64,000 nt of DNA from Lichenostomus cassidix (Eukaryota > Chordata > Aves > Passeriformes > Meliphagidae): the NCBI GenBank assembly GCA_008360975.2, contig CM039187.1, forward strand, positions 20,427,495 through 20,491,494, given 5' to 3'. The notes under the pieces are model-generated. The model made no database searches. It worked only from the letters and a program-made list of their open reading frames with translations, and was not told the origin of the DNA. The position numbers and the translations under genes were made by a program. Within the stretch, counting starts at the first letter, position 1. Each line of letters begins with the position of its first letter. Shown one piece after another: positions 42,558 to 57,300 of the stretch.

Positions 42558-45500
42558 TATAATCATGACATCCTTAAACAACAGAAAGTAATAAATTTTA
42601 AAATCCCCATGGATCACACAAAAAAAGCCCATGATTATACAGGATGGTGGGTAAGGGGAAAGAAAGGATTTGCACAATATTACTATACTTGAACCCCATA
42701 TAACTGTATTTGTGATGCAATGTATTTTAAAGATCATCCACAGGGAAGCCTAAGCAAACAGAAGACAAATCTGAGTGGCTCTAGGATTGCTAACATTTGC
42801 ATTCCACTTTCACATGCTGACCAAGATGAAAAAAACAGAGAACTAGACCTGAAAAAAACATAGAACTTAAGAATTAAGCGTATCTTAATTCTGTCCTGCA
42901 GAATCTTTCAAACTCCCAAAGTTAATGCTATTTTCCTTCTGCAATGAAAGCAGAAAAAGAATTTCCATACTTTCATAACAACGCAAGCGTTCAGGACAAT
43001 CTTATTCTCTGCCCTAATATTTGAATACAGATTATGAATATTTGCCATGAATTTTCATCCTACACAATTCTAAATCTGGAAGAGCATGGTTTTAAATGGG
43101 CTTTTTCACACACCATGTCAATAGCCCTACTTTTCAAGCTGTAGTCAACCAGCAGGCTAGAACTCAGTCTTTAAATATCTCCTGCCTATTTCTAAGGATT
43201 TTCACATAAACCAATGATTTTACTGAAGAACTGATTTCCACAAACTAAGTATACATATTACCCAGCAATATTACTGCTGTCTTTTAGGCATCTTTTTTCT
43301 TCCTGCGGAAGTAAGTTTTAAGTCTTAGAAGAAAAGCTTATTTTCTAGGCTTGTATGTAGCAAGGAGAATGTAGCAGATTTCCACATCAGTGGTTTCTTC
43401 TTCATTGAAAAGCCAGCTTGGAAGGACCCAATATCCAATCACCAGAACCCAGCAGGGTAACACACAAAATTATGAAAAAGTAATGTATTTTCTTTCCTTT
43501 TGTTGACTAGGCAGCATTTCATTTGACTGACACTCTATTCAGAATGACCAGGTTAAACAGGAAGCTGAGAATTTCAAGGTGAAGACCCTCACACTTGTAT
43601 AACTGCACTGCTTCCAGCAGCCATGCTAAATTGCCCAGACTTAGCAGGGCACCTCCCTGCTGCACTGCACAGGGTTTGGTGTGCATCGAGTACCAGGGCT
43701 TACATAAATCTTCCTCTAACAACCTCGCTTGCTTATGAAAGTGGCTGAAATAGCTTTTGCAGTTAGATGGGGCAGGATGAATGTCTTTGGTGGTTTTGGG
43801 CACGCAGTCAAAGTATTCTGAAAATGTAGCAAACATGAAAGGTTACCTTGAAAGCAAACAGCAGGAGCCAGTCCACTGCTAAGCCACAAAAGCACATCCA
43901 TTAAGGATCTTGTAATGTCTTATTTGGGAAAGCTGGTAAGTGCCAAATCAATGAAGATATAATTTTAGATTACAGAGTAAGAATGCAGCAAAGATATTCT
44001 GGTCATTTTTGAAAAAAAACAGACCAATTCTTAGAACCAGGAAAAAAGTACTGTCTGCTGTTTTATACCAAGATGCCAAGTTTAGAGTAATTTGAGTAAT
44101 CAGGTCATAGAGGATTTCATAATTCTCCAATGAAGATGAAGGAGAAGCTGAAAACATAGAAATTAAATGCAACTGTATTTCACAGCATGAAACTAATGTA
44201 CATTAGGGGTCTTTCCTCCTTCATGGCCCTGCAAAAGAAAGCAAGAACACTGGGCATCATTAGCCTCCAAAAACTTCTCCCAGATATAAGAACCCAAATG
44301 GATTTCATGGAATAATCATCTGCCCCTGCTCTTTTCTTCCAGCCATAAAACTGTTCTTAGGCAAGGTAAAACAGATTAAGTCCTCTGGCACAACTGAAAC
44401 AATTGAGAGGCAGATTCCTTGTGATTTCCTGACCTCAGTCCTGATGTTCTCATCATTAGATGGCACAGCTTTAGGGTTACTCTGACTGGCATTATGCGAG
44501 AAAGCCCCAGATGGTTTTTACAGCTTCCAGATATGCACTTTCCCTTACCCTGGAACAGCCATTGTGCCAGTATCTGAGAAAGCTGTGATGTAGAGATGAC
44601 TGTTGTTTTTGCAGCAATAACGTTTGCCAATATTTACTCAAGGAAGAGGAGTGGCAGATGGTTACAAATGAGTCATTGGTAAATAATGCAAGAACATTTT
44701 TTAGCTCACCCTGAAGTAATCCCTTGGGATTGCTGAAGATCCCTAGGAGAGTGACAAGATTGATTCCATGGAGGTAGCTTTAAGGAGAGTATAGTTAGAT
44801 TCAGAGGTAGAACCTTGATTGAAGTAAATTTTATAGAGCTTCTTTGTCTCATTGCCATCAATGTTTCCAAATCATTTTTTATTAATTGCATTTGCAAATG
44901 TTTGTAGTCCTTGAAGTCAGAGAGTGTTCCTGAAAGCTCAGATCAGGCTTCATAGTATTGTTACCTCATAAATAATTGTCTATACATAAATGAGTGTAAT
45001 ACTTTTTTCCCCCCTAAATTAGACATTGCAACATGTGCATACTGAAAATCAGACATAATAGCAGCTAAATCACCGAGCCAAGCAAGTAATTGTGTCAATG
45101 TGGTGTGACTCATACCTTAAATAAAAAATTCTTATAGGGCCAGAATTATTATCTATTAAAGTGCATTCATTTTCTCTCTTCCACCGCCATGGTGTAGCTA
45201 TTGCTTATGGATTCAGACTTAAGGCAGCATAAGCAAAAAGTCAGAGAATCTAAAATAAATCTATATGAGTCAGCAGTTAGGGAGTGGATTTTACTGGGAG
45301 CTTCCATTCATTGTGCCAGAAAGATTTCAAAATGAAGGCAGGTGAAGGCAAGGTTAGACAAACAAAATGTCAATTATGATTCCTTTTAAGAAATACAGTG
45401 CATCTCATGAACATGTCTTCATTCTATTTCCTTCAGCAGATTGACATGTGTTGCCCTTGACTTCAAGCCCCAGCCACGACAGGCTCACAGTGTGCTGTAC

Positions 45501-48500
45501 TTCCGTAATTCACATCCACCCAGCCCCATCTTTAACCACAGCAATCAACCAGCCACCATATGGCTCAGTTGTTTCCTTACAAGCTGGTGTCTTATCGACA
45601 GGATACATCCACATAAAGAAGCACTTGCAGCAATTTTCAGAACCAACAGAAAAATAAGTTTATCTAATTGGTCATTGAAAGAGACAGCAAAGTTTCTCAA
45701 AAACTGAAATACTCCCTCTTTCAGACATCCATTCATCACTTGTGCTTCAGTCAGGACAGCTTTAGATCTGAAATTTGGTGCTGCTGCTGCCTAGCAGCGT
45801 GTCCACAAGGCAGCAAAAAAAAGAAGTTCTGCGGGTGCCCAGAAAGCCCCAGCCAAGCATAAAATCATTGTAAACTTAGCTAGATGAGATAGCATTGCTC
45901 ATCAGTCATCCAGAATTAGCATTGCACTGCTGAGTGGCTGAAAAACACAATGGCCCATTACTAGACAAAATATAAAATCAGAGCTGACTAACAGAACTCT
46001 GCCTTTTTCCTACAACCAGAACTGGGACATTATATTCTACAGGTCATAAGCTGCACCAGTATTCTGAGAGCACACAACAACTAAAGAGCTATAGCAATTC
46101 TATTCTTTTTTGCCAGGACTAACACCTCTCACAACAAGAAATCTTTTGTCATTGGGAAGCAAAAAAATGATAAAGAAAAACAACAAACTGCAGCTCTGTT
46201 TCACTGCTAGTTGATTTTTGTTAGTCATCTTTATTGATCTTATCCATCTACTTTTATTTGACATCTGTGCACAGGCACATCTCTCATGTGCAAGTGCCAC
46301 ACACACTTACATGCTGTCTGATGCTTGACCTCCTGTATGAAATGGAAGCAGACATCCTTCTACAAGTACCAAGCATCTATTCGGACAATAAGCACGTCAT
46401 AACTTGATTCTGAGGATCTGAGAGACAAGGCCACTTAGAGTTATTGTGCTGTCTCAAGAATGTAAAAAATGGTATCTCCTAATCAAGATAAAAATTTATT
46501 CCCCAAATTATGAACATTATTTTGAAAATTTTCAGCTTACAATGTCCAAACACACTCAGATTTCTCCCCTCAGAATCACTTTCCCTATTGGTACTTGTAT
46601 TGTTCTCCAGATAACTAGAAAATTACAGCTTACTGGGTGCAGAAGCAAATAACTGTACAGATAGTGCTCTGGTTGGAAAGACAGAAATAGTGATGTATTT
46701 GCTTCAGAGTTGCCTGGCACTTGCCATGGACCACCATGACATGCCTATTAGTGTACAACACAGTTTACCAGCCAGATGTTCCAGGCTGGAATTCTGTGCC
46801 TTGTAACCCATGCTCTAGTTTTGGACTTTTTGGTTTGCTTTTCGGCAGTGCTTTTGGTTGCATATTTCTCTATACAACTCAAACCCTCTTGCCCTTTGGC
46901 ATCAATAAACTTCAGATTGTGCCTCCTCTCTGACTTCAGGTCAGATACTACGAAATACTATGCAAAAGGAAACTACACTAGTGAAGAAGGTTAGGAAAAG
47001 GATACAGTCAGAGATCCACAAAGAACAGAATAGTTCAAGAAAAATCAAAATAATAATAATAATAATTAACAAAAGAGAATGTTTTGTTCTGTTACAGTCT
47101 GGTAGCTAGGAACCACATATGAGGGAATGGAGGCAGAAGGGAGAAAGGCCAATAAATCAAATCTTTTGCTTGCTAAAATTGATTTCTAAAGCTTCTCTCT
47201 TGCTCTGACATAACAGATAGGCCCTTTAATTGCAAGTTTATAAGCTGAAGTATGTATTTCAAAGCTGTCCATTACTATGGCATTTGGATGGCTTTTGAGA
47301 AATACACCATTAAAGAAAAATCATCATTCTGGCCACTGCCTTCCAGGTACGTTCAAAACTGTCACAATCATCAGCAGAGAACATCCAAGGCCTAAAGCAG
47401 CAGAAAGACTCTCTTTACAAGGGAAAAAGAGACACCTGAACAGCATATCACACAGCCAATGCCTTGCAATCTGGAGAATGTTGTCTTCAGGGCAGAGGAA
47501 AGTTAATTGAAGACAAAACATTTAAAGTAACAAATAATAAATCAGAACTAGTCATAATTAGATGGTTGACACTTTGATAGATCTGTAGGTTGATACACTA
47601 CAGATATACTTGGATAGTGTTGTTAAAATATGGAAGAGTTTTAGTTCTAAGCTTTTAACAGTGGGAAAATCTAAGACTCACATTCCTGGGTGGGCCAGAC
47701 AACTGCTGAAATTTAACATATATGGTCACTTAACTGAAACATTACTAGAAGTAGGGGGCAAAAAAGTTCTGGAAAAGCTTTTTCTTCACTAAAAAAGACA
47801 GAAAAAAACATTTCAGTGTAGCATTGACCAAAGGAACCACTACTTCCCTGCCATCCTTCCCCGGTTGCATTCTGTTTTCTAAGAATTACAAATATAAAAA
47901 AAAAAGAAAGAGGAACTTAAACAACTAAAAACAAATTTGTGGTTGGTTACTACTTCAAATGCCAGTATGTCTAGATCCATTTATTCAGAATGGCCTGCAA
48001 CCTAAAGCAGTGCTTCTTGCTTCTGTTCTTCATGTTCACAAAACACAAAGATTTCCCAGTTGTATCATAACTTTTTCTAGGCAGGATTACACCACCAAGT
48101 CCTTCGAATCTTGACTCTGAAACTGCATCATAATAAAGCATCTAATTGGTTGTCCACAAAACTGTGTTTTCAGAGTTTTGCGCTAACTAGACTTTGGAAT
48201 AAAGCAAACAAGTTATGAAAAATATTTTTGTGCATTTGTGTGCTTGGGTCAGGACAGCAAATAACTGAACTTGTACCTCTTTTGCAATATGAGCTGGAGA
48301 TTGCTGCGTTGGACAGCAGGAGTGAGGAGGCACTCTCTAATGCTGATGTAGGGAGGTTGCTTGCTGCCCCCGTGTAGGCATTCAGAGCACCTTAGTGGCT
48401 TCCCCAGAGCTTAGTCTTCTATTTGAAACATTGAAAAAATTACCCTATCCTTTTCTTGGAGCGAGTGACCTACACAGTGTACCTCAACACTTTTTCACTT

Positions 48501-51500
48501 CTCTCCATGCCTTGTACTAAGAAATATCCTGTTTTTCTACACAGGATAAGCATTGCTCCTGCTCTGACACAATGTCTGTCTGAAGGCAAGAGGAAGCACT
48601 GGCACTGGCAGGGCATCCCTAATCAGCTCAAACCTTCTGCCTCTTGCTTCCAAGCCACCAGCCTTTCTACTTCTGTACAAGCTCCATGATCTCTGATGGC
48701 ATAACATAGTTGTGGTGCCTTGCTTGGGTCTCCAGATGCTTCATATTTGTGGTCCGTCTGTTACACTGACTAACAACCCATTTCCTCATGTGGCTTAGGG
48801 TGACCTAATAAAAATGCACATATGTGGGGATATATGCAGTTGCACTATATGCACAAATTACAATTTGCCCTCCTGTGATATCTCAAACTTTAAAAAGCAT
48901 TATATTTTGCTTGAATAGTATATTTCATAAGCTTGCCATTATAAATGGTGATGTTTGATAGGTGCTTTTCATTTGCAAAATGAAATACATAGTATTGCAT
49001 TTAGAATTAAATGCATAGCAGCAACTGAAAGCAATGAAAACCTCAAACTCTGTCATGAATATTATTGGCACTCAGCAACAGTATGGAAGTTTAGAAAAGC
49101 AATATTATTCATATAACATCATTGCAGAGGCATTAAACACACTGGAAATGGAAGAAAAGGTGGATACTATATTCTCCCACAGTCAATCATAAGAAGGGAA
49201 GAAAAACACTTAAAAAACTTCTTGTTTAGAACTTAAAGCATCCTTCAAGTATTTCCAGAGAAGTTTCTACTACTAAATGTGTGCTACACAGGGTTATTCT
49301 TCAGCAACAAAGACCAGACTTATTTTCCTATGCTGTTACAGTGGCCATCCAAACCAACCCCCCAGGAGCACCTTGCGTACAATGTTCTCCCTTTCACAGA
49401 AAATAGATTTTTTTGTCTGCTTTAGTAGTGACACATAGAAAAGGACAAATATATTTCTGCTTGGGATTTCCTGATAAAAACTGCCTTCATTCATATGACA
49501 CTGTACTTGTACAGTAGTCACCTGCTTTTAGGGCATGCCAGAATTACTGTGCATGCATAGCTGTTTCTCTCAGCATTTTCCAGAACGCCTGTGACAGCAT
49601 GCCCAGGGTTTCTGGAAATGCAAACCTGAATCAGAGCTGTTGGGCACTTACAGGATTGTTCAGCTCAGGAATTTAATACATATTTGCATTTTGCTTACTT
49701 GGAAAAAGCAAAATAGGACAGAGTTGTTATATTTTTAATTGTGTGTTAGTTTCAGTCAAAAATAGAATTACCATTTTTATCTATATATTTCATCCACACA
49801 GCAAGAAGCTCAGGGTTTTACACACAGTCAGTTCTACTGCATACAGGTGATATTACTCTCAATGATGAAATATTTATTTACATGTGAGCCTGCCTGCTTA
49901 CATTATTTAAAAATCAGCTGAAAAAAAAAGTGCAAATTAATGGAAAATAGAGAAAAGTGTAAGTAAAAGAAAACAAAGAGAGACATTCAAGAAATTTCTC
50001 CAGGGTACATAGTGAGACAGTGTCAATGCTGGAGTCCTAAGACTCAGCATTTTTTTTAGTTGGAGCTCCCAACTCAAGGAGAATATGCTTTTATCTCTTA
50101 GCTCAAAAAATTGTAGGATCAATTCTAAATAATTCATACTATTCCCTACCTATTATCAGGTTTCCCACTGTACGAGTTGTTCCAAACTTTGGAATAACCT
50201 AGCTGTCTTAGCAGTGATTCATAAAAGCAACAAGAAAAATCATAAATAGCAACAATTATGGCTGATATCATTTGGCATTGATGCCAGGAGGAGGCTGCCT
50301 GCCAAGGGGAACATTCCTTGCAAGTTAGTCCTACAATGTGCTGGCAGCCAGCAGTGCCTGGAATGAATCCGATGTTCTGCTTAGTCGGGCTGCTCCCAGG
50401 GCACCATCGAGACAGGGCAACACAGAGGTGTTTCAGGGAGCCCCTCAGGGTGCATGGAAACCAGGGCATTCCCTCTTCATCTGTACAAGGGAGGCTTTGT
50501 GATAGGTGGAAGCTTTTTCTCAGTTTGTGGAGTAAGACACAGGAAATAAAAAACACACTATGGAGGTCAGGCTCTGCTTCACAGGCATTTGTTTGCATCT
50601 GTTAGTAAGCCTGAAACTGAACTATTCTCTTTTATTTAAAATACTGTGTTTCACAGAGAGGGAAGTGTCAAGTTTTTTAGCATCCATCTCCATGATAGAG
50701 ACGACAGCAAGCACAGAGGATTGTTTCAGGATGTAAAGCATATTGTAGCTTTTGGACCTGTAAAGCATCATTGTGTATTGTAGCAGGAGGGGCACTTGTG
50801 AGAGAAGGGATTTAAAACTAAAGCAAGTCCATGTTCAGTGCAGCTCTTTCTGGAATCCAAAAGGTTAAGGGTAATTTCTTGGACCCTTGACTTCCACCGC
50901 AGAAAAATGCAGGCTTACTTTGTTGAATGCTGAACTGACTCTTTTTATTTTTTTTTTATTATTATTTTTTTTTTATTTCCTGACACCTTTTTAACATCTG
51001 GTAAGGCAAAGGAATGTGTTTATGTAGTAACTTCAGATCAGATTAGGACAGTAGATGCTACCACCATGCCACCTTACCAGAATACTGCACCTATATGAGT
51101 GCTTTAAAACACTTTATGAAGCATAGAAAAAAATTATCTTCCAGCTCCTACTGATCACAGTAGCTGTGAACACTTTTATTTCATACCAAGCAAGCACAGA
51201 GTTCCCTGTGCTAAGTTCAGACAATTTCAGATTCTCTCAGATAATTGATTACATTTGGATCTCCATGACCTTAAAAAAGTACACCAAGAGCAACTCCTAC
51301 GAGTAGCTGAAAGTTGTTATTTGTTCAGTAAATGATGGCAACTTCTGCTGTTGAGAACTTAGGGAAAATATATGTGATGTTCTGTGATGTTCTTGATTTT
51401 AACTAAATCCAAGAAAAACAAAGGAAGAAAATAGTCCCTTTCATGTCACTGTCTTTCTTAAAATTCAGTTGAGTTACTGATCACCATCTTGATTTCATCT

Positions 51501-54299
51501 TTAAGATAAAGTTGTGGATACTTGTCAGAACGTATTAAGTATCACTGAAACTCTGTAGAACTTCCCAGATTTAATAACCATACTCACACTTTCTTTATTT
51601 ATACTTTTTTTGGCTGTTGAAATCATCAAAGGTCTTGGTTTCAAACTGAAACAAAATACGAACTGAAGACAGAAAAAAAAGCTAATCATAAACAGAGAAG
51701 TAATTTTTGAGAAGTTTAGACACTCAGAGCTTAAGCAGTTTGGTTCAGGGAACTCTCACTTCTCTGCAGTGTGATAGTACAGAAATGGTGACCCCTACGA
51801 AAGCCCAGGTTTGGAAGGAAGAATACAGTGCCAAAATCTGCCAAACATCTGAGAGCCCACGATACAAAACTTTCTTCTACCCATCTCAAAGCCTATTTAT
51901 ATGAAGCACTGACTATTCTAAAGTCAAACACATTATTCCATTTAATTGTTATTGTCCTGTATTCCAATCTCCAGCTATGTAACCTTGAAAATCATTAAAT
52001 AATTTCTCCTTTCATGAAAGGACATTTGGCAAGTCCATGTCCAGTCCATGTTTTATTGGTGGAGAATTTTTTTAAGCAAGACATCAGATAACCTGACTAC
52101 ATGCTTCATGTCTTTTCCTAAAAAATATTATTTTAATATGTGCAAACAATATTCTTTAGTTAATTAAGCACATCTGTATTTCAATAAAAAATACTATTGT
52201 ATGCTGGCTGATGTTGCAAAAATCTTTGCTTGAAAAAATTTCTTTGCAGTTATCAGTATCATCTTAAATACAGGAAGAGCCTTGACATGCTTTTTTAAGT
52301 CCTGAAAACAGAATGTTGGAAGTGTCTGGATAGAGATGTAACCATTTTAAGCCTAAAAAGACGATGATTTAAAAAGACTGAATAGCTCAAAGGATTAGCA
52401 ATGAAAGACAGGCACTTTCACATATAAACTTGTCTGAGTTCATCCAAATACAACAGTAACTGAGGTCATCAAATTAAAAAGTTTGGTGGTTCACTGGAAG
52501 TAAGTCTGTGGCTCTCAGCCCAGTTACTAAAGAAAAGATATTCATCAAAAACACTCCTCTATTTGGCATTCTGGCAAACTGGGTTTCAGAAAATGCCAAG
52601 AAATGAAAATACACAGAGCATTTCCTTTACAATAAAAAATATTAGTGGCCTAGCTAGAAGTATGTGGGGAGCACAACCTCCTTTTTTTCAATTGTGGATA
52701 TGCAATACAATACGTAATCCAATAAAAACAGATTTTTATAGTATTACTAATGCAGAATTTTCTAAAAACATGTATTCAGTAAGTGGGAAGGAGACTTCAT
52801 GTGATTCACCACTGAATTCCTAAACCTAAGTTCTGTTTACATCATAATGTGACTTATCATTTTACATTGTTGCCATGGGCCTTCTTTTCTACAGTCCTTC
52901 CCCACAGAGCTGGACCTGAGCAAAGCTGGACTCCTTTCTCTCAAGAACACAGAGGGAATGCATTATCCTTTTATAAGACACTGCTATCCTACACTCACAA
53001 GGGACACTGGTGGGCCTCAAGTACTTCAGTTTTCAAAGGCACTGAAGTCACTATGATGAGTCTGGACCAGAGCTAGCAGGCCAGGGGGAACATGCAGGTC
53101 ACTGCCCATCCACGTGGGCCGAGGCAGGGGGAATTCCACAGTTGATCAAGTCGCTTCTTCCTCAGCTAAGCAGCCATCAGAAAATACTTTTGCACTCAGT
53201 TACCAGCTCAAATTTCTTCATGAAGTTCGTCAATTTTGTGGGCATGTGTGTTTCTTCAAGTGTTAAAAACCAAAGCTAGACACTGGGAAAAAAACCAAAG
53301 TTTTCTGAGGAGCTACAAATTAATAATCTTCCCTCAAGCATAAAATGAACGGAGGGACAAATATACCTTTTTCCTTAGATGACTTCTTATATACAAGCAT
53401 ATGAAATTCTAGATATGTTTACATGGCTGTAAACTTACTGTGATCAGTAACCTCACAAAGACAAGCTGCATTTTCATTAAAAATATTTTTGTACACTGCT
53501 TTTCATCAAAGCACTTATGGACTTGGTATTGGGTACACTCTATTCATAAACCAGCTCTCTGTCAAAGGGATCAAATTAATTCTGTGCTTAGAAATCAAAT
53601 CATGTCCTTAGGTAGGTGTTATGAATACACAAACACAGACACATTATCAGACGGTTTGCCTCTTCTGCTTTAAAAATGGGGAGGGACATTGCACTCCAGA
53701 GCATTCCAGCTATAAATGCTTTCTCTATATCATTGCATGGTACACTTGCACTCACCAAACTCAGGCTGGTGGTAAAAATAACCCTCTCTTGAAGAGCAGA
53801 CATTAAGTTATCTGCTAGGGCTTCCACCTGTTAACATTTTTCAGAGAGGGGCCCTGTCTGGAAATAACTTTGTATTTAATGATGAACTCTATGTGCTTTA
53901 CTGGACAGAACCAAGATGTGACTCATTGCTCTGAGCTGTGTAAATGCTAAACCTGTTTCAGCCATGGAGGCTCAGATTTGTCTGAAAATAGACATCAGAA
54001 GTGGAGCTGAAAAGAGACAATGAAAATCAGGACTCTGGGTTTTTATTTTACCTGAAAGAAATGTTGGTGCTCTCTGAGTAATGTCAAGAAATATGTCACT
54101 ATAAGGAACACCTCACAGAATAGGAGCAACAGGGTTTGCTTTCTCAAAGATAAGAAAATGTTTGTATAGGTCTCTGTTTGAGCCATGCTTCTTCCTCCTG
54201 CTGGTCACAAGATCGTAACAGTGAGCACAGGGACAGTCACATTTACTGATGACTCTTTTAAACTGAAATGAAATCATATATTTTAAATTTGCATCAGGG

Positions 54300-54300
<1 letters not shown>
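42558..54300. other. Intergenic, no gene recognised
   Basis: AT-rich, with no exon, RNA gene or transposon recognised. Simple repeats are (AAT)n at 47050-47067 and a T-rich tract with ATT units at 50942-50979. Open frames (for example 50146-50598 minus and 50318-50605 plus) overlap each other on opposite strands and resemble no protein I know. Confidence 0.5.
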
Positions 54301-54330
<30 letters not shown>

Positions 54331-54343
54331 CAAATATATATGT
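54301..54343 (+). repeat. (TA)n microsatellite
   Basis: (TA)12 at 54301-54324 followed by imperfect TA/CA units to about 54343. Confidence 0.97.
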
Positions 54344-57300
54344 AAAACATTGAAACATTCTTGCATTTTTTCAGTGTTATGCCATGAGATTCTATAATTC
54401 CTTGAGTCAAAGTTATCTGAATTTAAACATTATTTGGCTACTGGGGTCATAAAAACATGGTATTTATATATCAGAAAAAATACCGACAGTAGTAATTCTG
54501 TTTAAAGCAGAGATAGCCCTTGTCATTGAGACGTAAGACAAAGTAATTGCAATATTTTGGATAACTGTGCACTAATTGCACACAGGATTGGTTCTGCAAG
54601 AATCAGAAAAAAAGTGCAGTACAGATAAGTATCATATGAGGTGCTGCTCCTGCCCTGATAATACTGCAGGTAAGTTAAATGTGTGTATACAGAAAAAGAG
54701 CCACAGCAGTATATAACCATTCATTTATGAGATCTGCTATGAAAATGTTTTGGTTTTGATACAAAAGATACCCTATTTGATGGACATTCCTGACCCTCAA
54801 CCAGTCTTTGACATTGTAGGGAAAAAATACAGCAACCAAAACTCCAAAAATAATTCAGTTCTGGTATGTGTAGTCTTTCATAGGGTCAGAGAATGTCAGC
54901 ACAACAAACCCTGGTGAAATGTCTTTATTAGATTAGTCTGAAAGAGAAACAAGCATAATATCTTTGTCAAAAGAAAAAGGAAAACAGGAACAACCCAAAA
55001 TTTTAAGATCTTGAGCAGGTATTGCCTGAAGGCTTTTCTCAGGGACAGGACAGTCCATTTGTGCATATGCCAGTTACACAGCCAGTAACAACTGAGTGAA
55101 ATAAAGCAAAGAAAAGGAATTTTTCTCCATGTAGCTGTCACATGGAAGAATTCTATTTGTATGACTTACATTGACAAAACAACTGAAATCCAGGTCTTTC
55201 CAAATAAACAATGAAAAAAGCCTGACTTCAGGAACTCTGAATCTGCATTTGGTTTCCCACAGAAAAACAGTATCTTTATACTTCCGGTCTGCATGTCTTA
55301 TTTTAGATCACAGAAAGTATTTTCACAGATCACTTAGTGGAATGAAAATCTAGGATTTGATGCTACAAGATCCCAAATCTCTTTTTACCACTAAAACAAA
55401 AAGCATCTGATGGTAAAAACCTCGTGGCTTTAGTTGCTGTTAAACTGGATTTGATTTGGTTTTTTAGCAATCTTCAACTTTACTATTTTGAATCCTTCTC
55501 CTATTTTGTGTATGACAGCAAGTGTGGATGTACAGATTTCACAAATATAGAACATTTCTGACAACTCTATTATGTTGTTATCACAGTTAGTGTTGTTGAC
55601 GAGGAGAAAGCTTACAATAAGCATGCACTACACTAGTAAGAAATCTGAAGGAAATATTTGGGGAGTTGTTCTACAATGGTTGTTCAAAAGATTATAGCAA
55701 TCTAAGGATTCTGTATAATAACTCAGTGTCCCACAAAATTGAAAATACAAAAGCATCCTAATTGTTAATGCTCTATTTCAGATAGCTTCAAGCCAAAGAC
55801 TGGGTTAAATTTGTATCTGAATCCTCTACAGCCACTGTTCCAAGCAAAAGACACCTGGTTCTTTCTGTACAAAGAGTTTCATTACTTCTGAAAGTGCCAG
55901 TTAAAACCCAAGAACATCTGTTTGAATTCTGTGTGTATGTGTGTGTGTTTTGGGAGGAGTTTTGTTTGTTGGTTGGCTTGGTTTGTTTGTTTAAGGACTA
56001 TTCCTAACTAAATCTATAAACAATTGTGAGAAAAGTTGGAATCTTCTGCTTTTATTCCTATAGTACCTGCACACCATATTCCTGTCTGGGAAAGTGCTCT
56101 TTATTCTGGCTACTAATTGAATACCAAGGCTGCAAACAGACTGTCTTTACAAAGGCTCTCAATTGCATCTTTCCTAATCTGAGTCCCTAACTTGAGTTCT
56201 TTACTGCAAGGAATTAATGAACAGGAAGAAAATCTTCCCTGGCTTTCACCCTCCAGTCCAAATATGTGGGAGTATCTGTCAGAAATAGCATTTTATTTAT
56301 AAGCAGATAAGATTTGAGATAGGTACCAATGTGCAAGTGCAGAGCATTCCAAAGCCACTTCATAATTCCTTCTGAGACTCAAACTGCACTATAAAACAGT
56401 CCTTTAAAAAGTATGAACCACGTTCAACCATCAGATGGTCTGACACTTCAAAGAAATATTTCCAAAAACCCTCATAAAGATGACTGATATATTCGATACA
56501 AGTTTAGCCATTTAGCCATCACACAGCTTTAAATTGGAGACAGAGAAGGTAATACAGTCTCCCTGACAGTTCTTGTTAAGGGAAACACTATAGGACCTTG
56601 AAGGCCCCAACCAAAATCAGGAAGTTCTGCAGAAGTAGAGTTCATATTTATGAACTCCATTCTGTACTGAAAAGCTCATTTCCCAAGGTATAATAAGGTA
56701 TTTTTTAGGAGGCACCATCTGTGAGATTATTAAGTCTCAGAAGCCACCAGAGTACCAGTAACCTTCTTTGCAACAGATTTATAGACATTATCCACAGTGA
56801 AAAAATATTTGACATTAAATAGAAGAAAAATCAGAATCCCTTTCTAGGCCAGTACTGGCCACTAATAAAGATTAGTCCAACACAAAGTAAATTCATTAAT
56901 AAACTAGCACATTTAATGGGGACAACAGAAAGTAAGTCAGACTTTGAAAAGTAATGTAGTATTGTAAACAAGTGCAGTGTTTTAATTAAGGGCTATGACT
57001 TGAACTACTGTCTGGGATTTTAGAATCAGTGCCCAGTTTCTGAGCTTTTCTCCCCAAAAGAGATATAGGAATTAGGCATATTAATTTAAGAGTTTTTATG
57101 ACATTAAATAATTAGAGAGCTCAAGAACTAGTGTTCAGTTAGCAGTAAAACAAACGGTAAAAAGAAAAATGAACTTGTAGTCAGAAACATTGACTGTTAA
57201 GTTAGGTGGGATTAGAAAGTTACATAAACTGATGTAATGAAAGCAGGTTTTTTCATCAGATATTAAGCAGACAAAACTGCTTCTCAAAAGAAAAGCCTGA

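Noticed and set aside
50146..50605. Opposed open frames of 150 and 95 codons
   Set aside because: They overlap on opposite strands, show no known domain, and lengths like these are expected by chance in 64 kb.
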